A DNA stretch of 33,895 nt from Actinomycetota bacterium (GCA_009886115.1 VFJJ01000204.1:1-33895), one strand, 5' to 3'; counted from the stretch's first letter, positions 22,703 to 31,307 are shown. The notes: generated by a model from the letters alone, not told the origin. A program made the numbers and translations.

Positions 22703-25027
22703 ATGGTGTCCACGAGCGATCACGAGACGCACGGCAGCATCCTCGGAACGCGCGTCCTGCGTATCGAGGACCCCCGCTTCATCACCGGCCAGGGCAGCTA
22801 CATCGCCGGCTTGCGGCTCGACGGTGCCGCGCACGTGGTCTACGTGCGCTCGACGATGGCCCATGCCCGGGTGAGCGCCATCGACGTGCGTGCAGCCGCG
22901 GCCGCGCCCGGCGTGGTCGCCGTGTACACCGCTGCCGATATCACCGACCTCCCGCCGGCGCCTCCGACCGTCGGGTTCGCCAACGCGGCCATGAAGCGGC
23001 CGTTCCTGGCCAGTGGCGTGGTGCGCTTCGTCGGCGAGCCGGTGGTGGCCATCGTCGCCGAGACCTACGCGCAGGGGCTCGACGCGGCCGATCTGGTGAT
23101 CGTCGACTACGACGCGCTCCCCGTGGTCGTCGATGTGGGCGATGCCGCTCGCGACGAGGTGCTCCTGTTCCCTGAGGCCGGGACCAACGTGGCGGCCGAC
23201 TTCCCCGCCACGGGCACCCAGGGGCCCGTCGACGACCTGTTCGAGGGCTGCGAGATCGTCGTCGAAGCGCGCATGATCAACAACCGCATGGCCGTGGCGC
23301 CCATCGAGCTGCGGGCGTGCGTGGCGGTGTGGGACGGTACCCGGCTCACGCAGTGGTCGTGCTCCCAGGGCGCCCACAACGCCCGGAACGGCATCGCGGC
23401 CCGGCTGGGTCTCACCCCCGAGCAGGTGCGCGTGATCACGCCCGATGTGGGCGGCAGCTTCGGAGGCAAGCAGGGCACCTACGCCGAGGAGATCCTCGTC
23501 GGATGGCTCGCCATCCGCCTCGGCCGACCGGTGCGCTGGACCGAGTCGCGCAGCGAGCACATGCAGGCCTTCGTGCACGGTCGCGGGCAGGTGCAGCACG
23601 CCAAGCTGGGCGGTACCCGGGCCGGACGGCTGCTCGCCTACCAGCTCCATGCCGTGCAGGACTGCGGCGCGTACCCCTCGAGCTTCGGGGCCTTGATGCC
23701 CATGTTCACCCGGCTCATGGCCAGCGGGTGTTACGACATCGCTCGGATCTCGGCGAGCGGGCAGGCCATCCTCACGAACACCTCGCCCATGGGTGCGTTC
23801 CGAGGGGCGGGCCGTCCCGAGGCGACCGCGGCGATCGAGCGGATGGTCGATCTGTTCGCGGCCGAAGCCGGGCTCGATCCGGTCGACGTGCGGCGGCGCA
23901 ATCTCCTGAAGCCCGACGACTTCCCGTACACGACGCCAACGGGGGCGAGCTACGACTGTGGGGCCTACGAGGCAGCCCTCGACAGCGCTCTCGACGCGGC
24001 CGGCTACGCCGAGCTGCGCGCCGAGCAGGCGCGCCGCCGAGCGTCGAACGCCACCAAGCTGCTCGGGATCGGCCTGGCGAGCTACGTCGAGATCACCAAC
24101 CCCATGGCCGGAGGGGAGTTCGGTGCCGTCGCCGTGCACGCCGACGGCACCGCCACGATCCGCACCGGCGTCTCGCCCCACGGCCAGGGCCACGCCACGG
24201 CGTTCGCCATGATCGTCAGTGACGCCACGGGAATCCCGATGGGATCGATCGATCTCGTGTACGGCGACACCGACACCGTGCCGAGGGGAGGCGGCACCGG
24301 AGGGTCGAGGTCGTTGCAAGCGGGTGGCACGGCGGTGAGCGCGGCGACGATCGCCCTGGTCGAGCTGGCCCGCCAGCGTGCCGCTGAGGTGTTGGAGGCC
24401 AACCTCGACGACGTGGTGCTCGACAGCTCGGTCGTCGGAGGCGCGTTCCACGTCGTCGGGACGCCGACGGTCAACGTGTCGTGGGCAGCGCTGGCGTCGT
24501 CCGACGCGTCGGGCGACGGGTACCTCGAAGCCGAGGCCGACTTCAAACCCGACGGGGCCACGTTCCCCTTCGGGGCCCACGTCGCGGTGGTCGAGGTCGA
24601 TCGCGAGACGGGGGAGGTCGAGCTGATCCGCCTGGTCGCCGTCGACGACGCCGGACGCATCCTCAACCCGTTGCTGTTGGAGGGTCAGATCCACGGCGGC
24701 CTGGCCAGCGGGGTCGCCCAGGCTCTGTACGAGGAGATCCGCTTCGACACCGATGGCAACCCGCTCACGTCGAGCTTCGCCGACTACTCGATCATCTCCG
24801 CGGCCGAGCTCCCCAGCTTCGAGCTCGTCGAGATGGAGACCCCGACGCCCATGAACCCCTTGGGCGCCAAGGGCATCGGGGAGTCAGGAAGTGTCGGGTC
24901 GACGCCGGCCGTCCAGAACGCCGTCATCGATGCCCTGGCGCACCTGGGGATCCGCCATCTCGATCTGCCCCTCACGCCGCAGCGCGTCTGGACGGCCCTG
25001 GCCGCGCTCCCGCCGCCGGCCGGGTGA
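22703..25027 (+). CDS. xanthine dehydrogenase-family molybdopterin subunit, CoxL-like
   Basis: 774 aa, full length for the molybdenum-binding large subunit. The N-terminal domain has GTRVLRIEDPRFITGQGSYI. VGGSFGGKQGTY (about 247-258) and GAFRGAGRPEAT (364-375) are cofactor-binding segments. The latter resembles the AYRGAGR form II type, not the AYxCSFR of true CO dehydrogenase. The catalytic Glu727 lies in GIGESGSVG. It should hydroxylate an aldehyde or N-heterocycle. The FAD (CoxM) and 2Fe-2S (CoxS) subunits are not in the window, so this is an orphan or they are encoded elsewhere. The ATG at 22703 has no good ribosome-binding site. A GTG follows immediately. Confidence 0.9.
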   Translation: MVSTSDHETHGSILGTRVLRIEDPRFITGQGSYIAGLRLDGAAHVVYVRSTMAHARVSAIDVRAAAAAPGVVAVYTAADITDLPPAPPTVGFANAAMKRPFLASGVVRFVGEPVVAIVAETYAQGLDAADLVIVDYDALPVVVDVGDAARDEVLLFPEAGTNVAADFPATGTQGPVDDLFEGCEIVVEARMINNRMAVAPIELRACVAVWDGTRLTQWSCSQGAHNARNGIAARLGLTPEQVRVITPDVGGSFGGKQGTYAEEILVGWLAIRLGRPVRWTESRSEHMQAFVHGRGQVQHAKLGGTRAGRLLAYQLHAVQDCGAYPSSFGALMPMFTRLMASGCYDIARISASGQAILTNTSPMGAFRGAGRPEATAAIERMVDLFAAEAGLDPVDVRRRNLLKPDDFPYTTPTGASYDCGAYEAALDSALDAAGYAELRAEQARRRASNATKLLGIGLASYVEITNPMAGGEFGAVAVHADGTATIRTGVSPHGQGHATAFAMIVSDATGIPMGSIDLVYGDTDTVPRGGGTGGSRSLQAGGTAVSAATIALVELARQRAAEVLEANLDDVVLDSSVVGGAFHVVGTPTVNVSWAALASSDASGDGYLEAEADFKPDGATFPFGAHVAVVEVDRETGEVELIRLVAVDDAGRILNPLLLEGQIHGGLASGVAQALYEEIRFDTDGNPLTSSFADYSIISAAELPSFELVEMETPTPMNPLGAKGIGESGSVGSTPAVQNAVIDALAHLGIRHLDLPLTPQRVWTALAALPPPAG

Positions 25028-25091
25028 GTCCGGCCGCTCCCCGCCCACCAGCCCCCACCACTCGCGAGTACCCACGGTCGGCGAGCGAGGC

Positions 25092-25991
25092 TCAGCGGTC
25101 GTCGAGCACGGCGGCGAGGGTCCGCGCTCCGATCGCGTGCATGGCCGGGTTATCGGCCGAGCTGGCGAGGATGGCCAGCGCGATCGCCAGCGCCGAGGCT
25201 CTGGAGCGGGCCCAGGTGTCGTCGTCGATCGGGTCGGAGGCGTTCGCCGCGGCACGGCGGAAGCTCGGTCTGGCCTCGGGCGGAAGCATCATCCACGCCA
25301 CAGAAAGGTCAGACGCCGGATCACCCGCGCACACGTCACCGAAGTCGATCACACCCGACACCCGTCCCTCATCGACGAGGATGTTCATCGGGTGCATGTC
25401 GCCGTGCAGCCACACCGCTGGCCCCGACCACGGCGCCACCCCGACGAGCTCGTCCCATGCGGCGAGCACCGCCGGCCCGTCGACGAGATCGCCAAGCTGC
25501 TCAATCCGTTGGCGAGCAGCGGCGGCGCGCTCCGTCAGGGGCACACCGCGGTAGGGGTTCGTGGGGGCGTCGGCGGGTGCCGGCTGGTGCATCGCTGAGA
25601 GGAAGCCACCCAGCGCTAGGGCGGCGGCCACCGGATCGTTGGGCGGGGTGAGGGCCGCCGGGGACCCGGGGAGCCATGGGCAGATGCTCCACGACCAGGG
25701 GTAGCCATAACCGGGCCGGCCGATCCTGACCGGGACGGGCGTCGGCAGCGGCAGCCTCGGCGCCAGGACCGGGAGCCAACGCTGCTCGTCCTCGACGAGC
25801 GGCGCGGCCAGCGCCCGGCGCGGCAGACGCACCGCGAGCTCATCACCCAGGCGGAACATCACGTTGTCCCAACCCGACGCCACCTCGACCAGCGCCAGCC
25901 CGGCCAGGTCGGGATGCTGCTCCGCCAGCAGAGCCCGGACCAGCGCCCCGTCGATGTCGACCTCAGCAGCGGGCGTCGGGGCGGTCGTCAT
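25092..25991 (-). CDS. APH-family phosphotransferase
   Basis: 299 aa, protein-kinase-like fold of aminoglycoside phosphotransferase/choline kinase type. The catalytic loop is WLHGDMHPMNILV with Asp198 and Asn203. The metal-binding Asp is in VIDFGDVCAGDP (214-225). The N-lobe has VASGWDNVMFRLGDELAVRLPRR, where LAVRLP supplies the nucleotide lysine/arginine position. Such proteins phosphorylate small molecules or only resemble drug-resistance enzymes. There is no reason in the context to call it a resistance gene. TAGCCT 9 bases before the ATG at 25991 suggests a nearly leaderless transcript. Converges on the molybdenum hydroxylase gene. Confidence 0.9.
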   Translation of the reverse strand: MTTAPTPAAEVDIDGALVRALLAEQHPDLAGLALVEVASGWDNVMFRLGDELAVRLPRRALAAPLVEDEQRWLPVLAPRLPLPTPVPVRIGRPGYGYPWSWSICPWLPGSPAALTPPNDPVAAALALGGFLSAMHQPAPADAPTNPYRGVPLTERAAAARQRIEQLGDLVDGPAVLAAWDELVGVAPWSGPAVWLHGDMHPMNILVDEGRVSGVIDFGDVCAGDPASDLSVAWMMLPPEARPSFRRAAANASDPIDDDTWARSRASALAIALAILASSADNPAMHAIGARTLAAVLDDR

Positions 25992-26000
25992 CGGTCGATC

Positions 26001-26006
26001 AGGCTA
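26001..26006 (-). promoter_or_regulatory. -10 box of the phosphotransferase gene
   Basis: TAGCCT (minus strand) ends 9 bases before the ATG at 25991 and no ribosome-binding site is seen. The spacing is a little longer than for the other leaderless candidates. Confidence 0.4.
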
Positions 26007-26069
26007 GGCCGAAGTTGAGTAGGCGTCGCGTTGCCGGTCGACGGCCCGCCGCGTGAGGCGGCGCGTCGC

Positions 26070-27323
26070 CTATCCCTGTCTGCTGGGCGGCCGCCAGAGC
26101 GTGCTGATGGGAAGGGCCCAGATTCGGTCGTCGATCTCGAAGGGCAGCCCCCCGCTGTAGAGCAGCGCTCCGAACCTGAAGGTGTCTCCGATCCGGTCGC
26201 GGAGCCACATCAGCCCTCTGGCATCGCCCCGATCGACGCTGGTGGATGACTTGACCTCGACGCCGACGATCGCACCTGGGCGCTCGAGAACGATGTCAAC
26301 CTCTTTCCCGTCACGATCGCGAAGGTGAAAAAGGGCGGTGTTGACGGCGACGGTTTCGATGTACGTGAGCAGCTCTGACACAACGAACGTCTCGAAGAGT
26401 TGCCCCACGAGCGCGACGTCGCGTCCCAGTGTCTGGTCGTCGACGTTGAGGAGGTGCGCTGCCATTCCGGGATCGACCACATGAATCTTCGGGGACCGCG
26501 TGAGACGGTGAAGGCGTGTGGTGTGCCAGGCCGGCACACGTGCGATGACCGACAGGTCTTCCAGCAACCCGAGATAGGCGTCCGCGGTACGGAAATCGAC
26601 GGACGCGTCATTGGCTGTCGCTTGCTTGTTGAGCTCCTGACCTGTCCGCGCGACGCTCGATTCGAGAACTGCTCGCAGCTTCGTCCCCGCGATCGTTCGC
26701 CCAGAGATCTGCGATGCATCGCGTTCGATGAGCTGTTCGACGTAGGCCCCGAACCACCGGCCGCGGTTGCGCCCACGCAGCTTCTGCACCGCGGGAAACC
26801 GTCCGGCAACGATCATCGAGAGGTAATCGTTGCGACGATATTCCGACTGCTGAAAACGCTGACGACCCGGCTCGAAGATGGCATCGATGGGGTTGTAGTC
26901 GTCGCGCCGTTCTCGCTCGGCCTGGGTCAGGCCGAGCATGCGGACCCGAATGAGGCGACCGGTGCCCGGCCAGGTTGCTGCCTGGTGGGCGGCGCGAACG
27001 GAACCCGTGACGATGAACCGTCCAACCCGGCCCGCCCGGTCGCCATCCACGGCGCGCTTGATCGCGCCGAGGATCTCCGGGACCTCCTGCCACTCGTCCA
27101 CCAGAACGGTGCCCTTCGACGTAGCCAGAATCCCGTCGGGGTCTTCCGACGCGGCGAGGCGAGTCCCAGGTTCGGAGAGATCGATCACGGTGTCAGCGAA
27201 CTGGGTCATCGAGGTCGACTTCCCGCAGCCGCGAGGGCCGACGACCATGATCGCCGGGAAAGCCGGCAGGAGCTCGTTGGCGATCAACCGATCGATGCTG
27301 CGGGGATAGAGCTTCTCAGGCAT
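26070..27323 (-). CDS. AAA ATPase with DUF4143 C-terminal domain
   Basis: 417 aa. The Walker A loop is GPRGCGKST (29-37) and Walker B is VLVDEWQEVPE. The arginine-rich middle follows the AAA_14 fold. The C-terminal part is the DUF4143 domain with DGKEVDIVLERPG and VGVEVKSS, a D-x(n)-E-x-K arrangement like PD-(D/E)xK nucleases. Members are common accessory-genome ATPases whose cellular role is unclear. Start codon choice is open: ATG at 27323, or GTG at 27329, and no good ribosome-binding site. Base composition is somewhat lower in GC than the neighbours, and the upstream region has three 23-bp direct repeats. Transfer into this genome is likely. Confidence 0.88.
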   Translation of the reverse strand: MPEKLYPRSIDRLIANELLPAFPAIMVVGPRGCGKSTSMTQFADTVIDLSEPGTRLAASEDPDGILATSKGTVLVDEWQEVPEILGAIKRAVDGDRAGRVGRFIVTGSVRAAHQAATWPGTGRLIRVRMLGLTQAERERRDDYNPIDAIFEPGRQRFQQSEYRRNDYLSMIVAGRFPAVQKLRGRNRGRWFGAYVEQLIERDASQISGRTIAGTKLRAVLESSVARTGQELNKQATANDASVDFRTADAYLGLLEDLSVIARVPAWHTTRLHRLTRSPKIHVVDPGMAAHLLNVDDQTLGRDVALVGQLFETFVVSELLTYIETVAVNTALFHLRDRDGKEVDIVLERPGAIVGVEVKSSTSVDRGDARGLMWLRDRIGDTFRFGALLYSGGLPFEIDDRIWALPISTLWRPPSRQG

Positions 27324-27413
27324 CGACACACCACGGCGATGGCGCGATGAGGGTGCGACAGTTACGAATCATCGTCACCCTCGATCAACGAGCACGCTCT
27401 GGTACATGATCTG

Positions 27414-27482
27414 CCGAGCATACAAGCCAGTGATTGTCGGACTATGAATCCAGTGATTGCCGGACCTCGAATCCAGTGATTG
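27414..27482. repeat. three 23-bp direct repeats upstream of the ATPase gene
   Basis: Three adjacent 23-bp units (27414-27436, 27437-27459, 27460-27482) share the core CCAGTGATTG and a CCGAGC/TCGGAC/CCGGAC start. The second and third copies also share GAATCCAGTGATTG. A partial fourth start (CCGAGC) follows. They lie 91 bp upstream of the ATPase start. They look like operator or binding-site iterons. Confidence 0.8.
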
Positions 27483-27562
27483 CCGAGCGTGAGAACTCGC
27501 CAGCTTCCAACGCCTCACCCCCGAACGCGCCCCCGACGCCTTGAGCCGTCAGGGGCGGTGCA

Positions 27563-28618
27563 TCAGAACCCTCGAGTGACGGCTTGGGTGTTGCCCCAGC
27601 TGTGGATGGCGGCCGAGTGGAGGTTCCCGAGACCGCCGCACACCATCACCAGCACCGAGGCCGGGCGTTGGGCCAGGTGCACACGACCGTCGGTCGCGAC
27701 CCGGCCGGCGTCGGTGAGCGCCCGCTGATGGGCCGGCGGCCACCACTCGAGCGGGAGGCTGGCGTGTCGGTGGAGCAGCTCCTGCACATCGTCGATCGCG
27801 GGGACGTCGCGCCCGATGATCTCGGCCCACATCGGGTTGATGCAGACCAGGAACTCACTGTCGGGGCAGGCGACGAGGTAGCCGTTGGTGCCCATGGAAG
27901 CGACGGACTTCCCGATGATCTCCAGCAACTCGGTTCCGGTGGTGGCCACGGTGTCGCAGATGTTGGCCGTCCCCATGGCGCCGAACACGGTGACGGCGTC
28001 GCCGCGCACACCGCGTCGAACGGCGAGCGGTGCCCAGGGCGACCGGTCCTCCCATTCGCCGACCACGACGCCCGTCACCCGGCCGGGCTGGCCGAACACC
28101 GACTGCGATGTCGTCCCCACCACGTGCCCGGCGACGTTGCGCATCACGAGTCGCAGCGCTCGCCCGATCGCCGGCGCGGGGCCGGCCACGCCACCGAAGC
28201 AGCCGGCCCGGTACGGGACCCCCAGCCGGTCGCGGACCGGCCCGTTGACGAACACCGCTGGTACGACCGATCCCGTGGTGGCGTTGAGCCCGGCCAGGTC
28301 AAAGGTCGGCTCGACCATGGCTTCGAGCGCCGCGCACAGCAACGGCATGGCGTCGGAAGGCGCGCCGGCCATCACCGCATTGACGGCGAGGGCCTCGACG
28401 GTGCACACCCCGTTCGCCGGTGGGAGCACGGCCACGACGTCGTCGGACCGGCGTGTGGAGCCGGCCAGCATCGCCAGCACCCGCTCCTGCGTCGGGGGCA
28501 CCAGCGGCAGCCCGTCGCCCCAGCCCTGCTCGGCCGCGAACTCGGTGAACCCGACGACGTCGAGATCGACCTCGACCCGCTCGGCGCGGAGCACCGCGTC
28601 GGCCGCGGAGTCGGTCAC
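27563..28618 (-). CDS. UGSC-partner protein 2, function unknown
   Basis: 351 aa, soluble. Paralogue of the protein at 9282-10388. Shared features: WGDGLPLVPPT near residue 32, NGVCTVEALAVNAVMAG (about 69-85), a segment PAPAIGRALRLVMRN, FGQPGR, and a C-terminal RPASVLVMVCGG followed by WG. Local differences are large, so the copies are old. The GTG start overlaps the stop of UGSC selenoprotein 2 (GTGA), so this gene is second in its cassette, whereas partner 1 is first. No known domain could be named. Cysteines occur but no CxxC. An enzyme reduced by the adjacent UxxC protein is a working idea only. Confidence 0.8.
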   Translation of the reverse strand: MTDSAADAVLRAERVEVDLDVVGFTEFAAEQGWGDGLPLVPPTQERVLAMLAGSTRRSDDVVAVLPPANGVCTVEALAVNAVMAGAPSDAMPLLCAALEAMVEPTFDLAGLNATTGSVVPAVFVNGPVRDRLGVPYRAGCFGGVAGPAPAIGRALRLVMRNVAGHVVGTTSQSVFGQPGRVTGVVVGEWEDRSPWAPLAVRRGVRGDAVTVFGAMGTANICDTVATTGTELLEIIGKSVASMGTNGYLVACPDSEFLVCINPMWAEIIGRDVPAIDDVQELLHRHASLPLEWWPPAHQRALTDAGRVATDGRVHLAQRPASVLVMVCGGLGNLHSAAIHSWGNTQAVTRGF

Positions 28619-29169
28619 GGTGTCACTCCCAGGCTGCGCAAGAGCTCGGGCAGGAACCTCGCGGCGATCATGCGCACCTCGGTCTCGGGCTGGGTGTCGA
28701 GGGGATACGGCAAGATGACCAAGGGCAGCTGCGCTCGTCCGGCGCTGGCCGCCAGGGTCTCGCCCAGAGCCCGGAACTGCTCCGTGCAGACGGCGACCGC
28801 CGCCTTGTGCCCGTCGACCACGGCGAGAGCGTCGTGGATCGTCCAGGCCGTGCAGGAGCCTCAGTTGGCCAGGCCCACCACGGCCAGGTCGACGCCGGCC
28901 ACGAACTCGACGAGCTCACGCTCCATGCGCCGACCCTCGTCGCCGCTGCGCGACCCGGTCCGCCAGCGGACGATCTCGGCGCCCCGGGCCTCGAGCTCGG
29001 CCGACCAGACCTCGCCGATCCAGTCCCACGACCGCCACATGTGGTCGAGCCTGAGCCCGACCTTCAGGCCCGACAGGTCGACGCCGACGGTCGACGTTGG
29101 TGCCGCGGCGCCGGCGGGAGCGACCGATCGAGTAGCGGCTACCGGGCTGAGGATGAGACCTCTCGTCAT
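28615..29169 (-). CDS. UGSC-family selenoprotein 2 (in-frame TGA = selenocysteine)
   Basis: Reading through the TGA at 28861-28863 gives 184 residues with Sec103: VVGLAN-U-GSCTAWTIHDAL. This is the same place and motif as in the first copy, with U103 and Cys106 forming UxxC. The N-terminal half (VGVDLSGLKVGLRLDHMWRS) differs strongly from copy 1, so the two are old paralogues. The start is fixed by GAGGGAG upstream of the ATG at 29169. The partner gene follows by GTGA overlap. Split as ordinary ORFs it would yield a 102-residue and a 68-residue fragment (the second with no ribosome-binding site at its first ATG). No membrane or signal segment. Redox function is likely, exact role unknown. It is divergent to a luciferase-like oxidoreductase. 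Confidence 0.85.
28835..28845 (-). promoter_or_regulatory. candidate bacterial SECIS hairpin 2
   Basis: After the UGA, TGGA (16-19 nt downstream) pairs with TCCA around a CGA loop that starts 20 nt after UGA, with G in its second position. The loop is at the same distance as in copy 1. The stem is only 4 bp, and an outer CACGGC/GCCGTG pairing (28852-28847 with 28824-28819) may stabilise it. A competing fold (CCACG with CGTGG) exists, so this call is weaker than copy 1. Confidence 0.4.
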
Positions 29170-29241
29170 CGCGCACTCCCTCGTTGGGGACCCCGACACC
29201 TGCCGAGGCCGTACAGAGCGTATCGGCCCTGATCGGACGAA

Positions 29242-29256
29242 CTCCCGGTGCGGGAG
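29242..29256. promoter_or_regulatory. small inverted repeat in divergent promoter region
   Basis: CTCCCG and CGGGAG flank GTG in the 167-bp region between the divergent UGSC selenoprotein 2 and luciferase-like gene. It could be an operator. It is short and may be chance. Confidence 0.25.
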
Positions 29257-29336
29257 CGGCAGCGGGTGGTGTGGAACCATGGGGCGTCCCCCCACGAGCC
29301 CAGTCGTTCCCACGCGACCGTCGACGGAGCACTCCC

Positions 29337-30563
29337 ATGGAATTCGGCATCTTCCTCAACGGCTACATCCCGGGGCCGGGGGCCCACGACACCGAGTGGG
29401 AGCACACCAAGCTCATGCGCGAGGCGAAGTACACGATCTTCGCCGACAAGCACAACTGGAAGTATGCCTGGTTCGGTGAGCACCACGCCCTCGTCGAATA
29501 CAGCCACATGTCGGCCCCTGAAGTCGTGATGGGCTATGTCGCGGGCCACACCGATTACATCCACCTCTCGTCAGGGATCAACAGCCTTTCTCCCCGCAAG
29601 GAGCACCCGGTTCGCTACGCCGAGCGGGCCGCCATGCTCGACCACGTCACGAACCGACGGTACGAGTGGGGAACCGGGCGCGGGGCCGGGAGCCACGAGA
29701 TGGCCAGCTTCAACATCATGGACAAGGACTCGACCAAGCCCGAATGGGAAGAGGTCGTCCGCGAGATCCCGCGGATGTGGGAGCAGGTCGACTACACCCA
29801 CCACGGCAAGCACTTCACGGTTCCGACGCCCCACAACATCCTCCCCAAGCCCTACGGCCCCGGCCATCCCCCGATCTGGGTCGCGTGCGGGAACCCGCCC
29901 ACGTTCGCCCGGGCCGGCGAGCTCGGCATCGGCGCCATCGCGTTCAACTTCGAACCCATCTACAACCTGCGGGGTCGGGTCGAGGCCTACAAGGAAGCCA
30001 TTGCCAACTGCACCGAGCCGCTCGGGCAGTTCATCAACGACAACCTGATGATGACCAACGGCGTTATCTGCCTGGAAGATCGCGAGCGGGCGCGTGCACT
30101 CGCGTTCGATCGGGTGAGTGGTTACCTCGTCACGATGGTGAACCTCTACCACGACACGATGCCGAAGTCACCCGATGCGATCACCTGGCCGAGCGCCCCG
30201 ATCCGCCTGCGCGACCTCGCTGGCAACGACCCCGACGCCTTCCTCGACTCGCTCATCGAGGGCGGCTACATGATGGTCGGCAACCCGGAAGAGGTCTCGA
30301 AGCAGCTCGAGAGCTACAAGACGGTCGGCTGCGACCAGCTCGTGTTCGGCATCCCGGGCGACCTCCACGACGACGAGGTGCTCGAGATGATCGAGCTCTT
30401 CGGCGACCGGGTCATCCCCGAGCACGACCCCGACCGGGTGCACTCCACCGACCGCTACCGGGCCACCGCCAAGCCCAAGTACGACAGGTTCTCGGCTCCG
30501 CTGCCCGAAGGCGTCGAATGGCCGACCGTCCTCCCCGTCACCGCCACCGGTGCCACCCCCTGA
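29337..30563 (+). CDS. LLM class flavin-dependent oxidoreductase 1
   Basis: 408 aa, luciferase-like (alpha/beta) barrel using FMN or F420. Starts EFGIFLNGYIPGPG, carries the active-region WFGEHHALVEYSHMSAPE, HLSSGINSLSPRKEHPVRYAE and WGTGRGAGSHEM, and the substrate or cofactor segment PPIWVACGNPPTFARAGE. Length exceeds the usual ~330 aa by a C-terminal tail (PEHDPDRVHSTDRYR and following). GGAGC lies 7 bases before the ATG at 29337, and the frame is open upstream without support. It is divergent to UGSC selenoprotein 2. Such enzymes oxidise alkanals, alkanesulfonates or catabolic intermediates. Substrate unknown. Confidence 0.88.
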   Translation: MEFGIFLNGYIPGPGAHDTEWEHTKLMREAKYTIFADKHNWKYAWFGEHHALVEYSHMSAPEVVMGYVAGHTDYIHLSSGINSLSPRKEHPVRYAERAAMLDHVTNRRYEWGTGRGAGSHEMASFNIMDKDSTKPEWEEVVREIPRMWEQVDYTHHGKHFTVPTPHNILPKPYGPGHPPIWVACGNPPTFARAGELGIGAIAFNFEPIYNLRGRVEAYKEAIANCTEPLGQFINDNLMMTNGVICLEDRERARALAFDRVSGYLVTMVNLYHDTMPKSPDAITWPSAPIRLRDLAGNDPDAFLDSLIEGGYMMVGNPEEVSKQLESYKTVGCDQLVFGIPGDLHDDEVLEMIELFGDRVIPEHDPDRVHSTDRYRATAKPKYDRFSAPLPEGVEWPTVLPVTATGATP

Positions 30564-30685
30564 GCTACCTCATGGTCGGCCAGGACGGCGGCATCTTCTC
30601 CTTCTCCAACAAGACCTTCGCCGGCAGCCTCGGCGCCAACCCGCCCCCCAACCCCATCACCGCTGTCGCCGTCCTCGACGGGTGA
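30563..30685 (+). pseudogene. relic of a secreted DGGIF-repeat protein
   Basis: Right after the luciferase-like stop, in another frame, 40 codons read SYLMVGQDGGIFSFSNKTF, AGSLGANPPPNPITAVAVLDG and stop. This is one unit of the actinobacterial secreted repeat YWLVxxDGGIFxFGDAxFxGSxG...VVGMAxTPDG. Full proteins have many units and a signal peptide, both absent here. It may be a remnant of a lost gene or a recombination scar. A stand-alone 37-aa peptide from the ATG at 30572 is possible but unlikely. Confidence 0.6.
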
Positions 30686-30714
30686 ACCGACACGACCTCG
30701 ATGTCACCTCAGCG

Positions 30715-31299
30715 TCACCCCGGATCGGAACCGGCACGGGCACCGTCGCCGGCAGCGTCGTCGAGGCCCAGCACGGCCGAGAAGCGACCCATCAGGCTCA
30801 TGGTGCACACGAGCGCGAGCTCGACGATCTGTCGATTGTCGAAGTGCGCCCGCAGGGTGGCGCTGTCGGCGGCGTCGATGGAGAGGTGGTCGGTTCCGAA
30901 CTTCAAGGCGAAGCGCACGGCGGCCGTCTCGGCATCGCTCATGCCCGCAGGGTCAGCGCCGACCCCGCCATCGCCGAGCACGGAGGGGATGGCGCACACC
31001 ATGGTCTCGTCCATGCCCTCGGCGACCGCCCCAGGGAAGCGGCCGGCCATGCACACCCGACACCTGGTGGTGTTGGCGATCGCCAAGCGCACGAGCTCGG
31101 TGACACGGGCCCCGAGGTGGTTCGAAAAGCGCGACGCGGTGTAGGCGGCGTTGTAGAGGTCGAAGATCGGCTCGGCGTGGGCCATCACGGCCACGAACCC
31201 CGCCAGCCCCGGTCGTCCGGCTGCCAGCGCCCCGTCGAACTGCGTCCGCAGCGCCGGTGAGAGGTGCTCGGGGTTCATCGGCGTGACGAGTGGCTCCAT
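30715..31299 (-). CDS. carboxymuconolactone decarboxylase/AhpD-like protein
   Basis: 194 aa. All-alpha AhpD-like fold with TELVRLAIANTTRCRVCMAGR: Glu68, Cys80 and Cys83 in CRVC. The His usually three residues after the second Cys is Arg87 here, so peroxidase-reductase activity of AhpD type may be changed. The flanking helices (FDLYNAAYTASRFSNHLG) fit the family. TAGGCT 8 bases before the ATG at 31299 and no ribosome-binding site suggest a nearly leaderless transcript. It is divergent to a SnoaL-like gene across a region holding the third palindrome. Function is likely thiol redox or a decarboxylase-like role in catabolism. Confidence 0.82.
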   Translation of the reverse strand: MEPLVTPMNPEHLSPALRTQFDGALAAGRPGLAGFVAVMAHAEPIFDLYNAAYTASRFSNHLGARVTELVRLAIANTTRCRVCMAGRFPGAVAEGMDETMVCAIPSVLGDGGVGADPAGMSDAETAAVRFALKFGTDHLSIDAADSATLRAHFDNRQIVELALVCTMSLMGRFSAVLGLDDAAGDGARAGSDPG

Positions 31300-31307
31300 G
31301 ACATCCG

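Noticed and set aside
22556-24694. 712-codon minus-strand ORF
   Set aside because: Antisense shadow of the molybdenum hydroxylase gene.
30561-30563. Read-through of the luciferase-like stop TGA into the DGGIF fragment
   Set aside because: The fragment is in a different reading frame, so Sec or read-through cannot join them.
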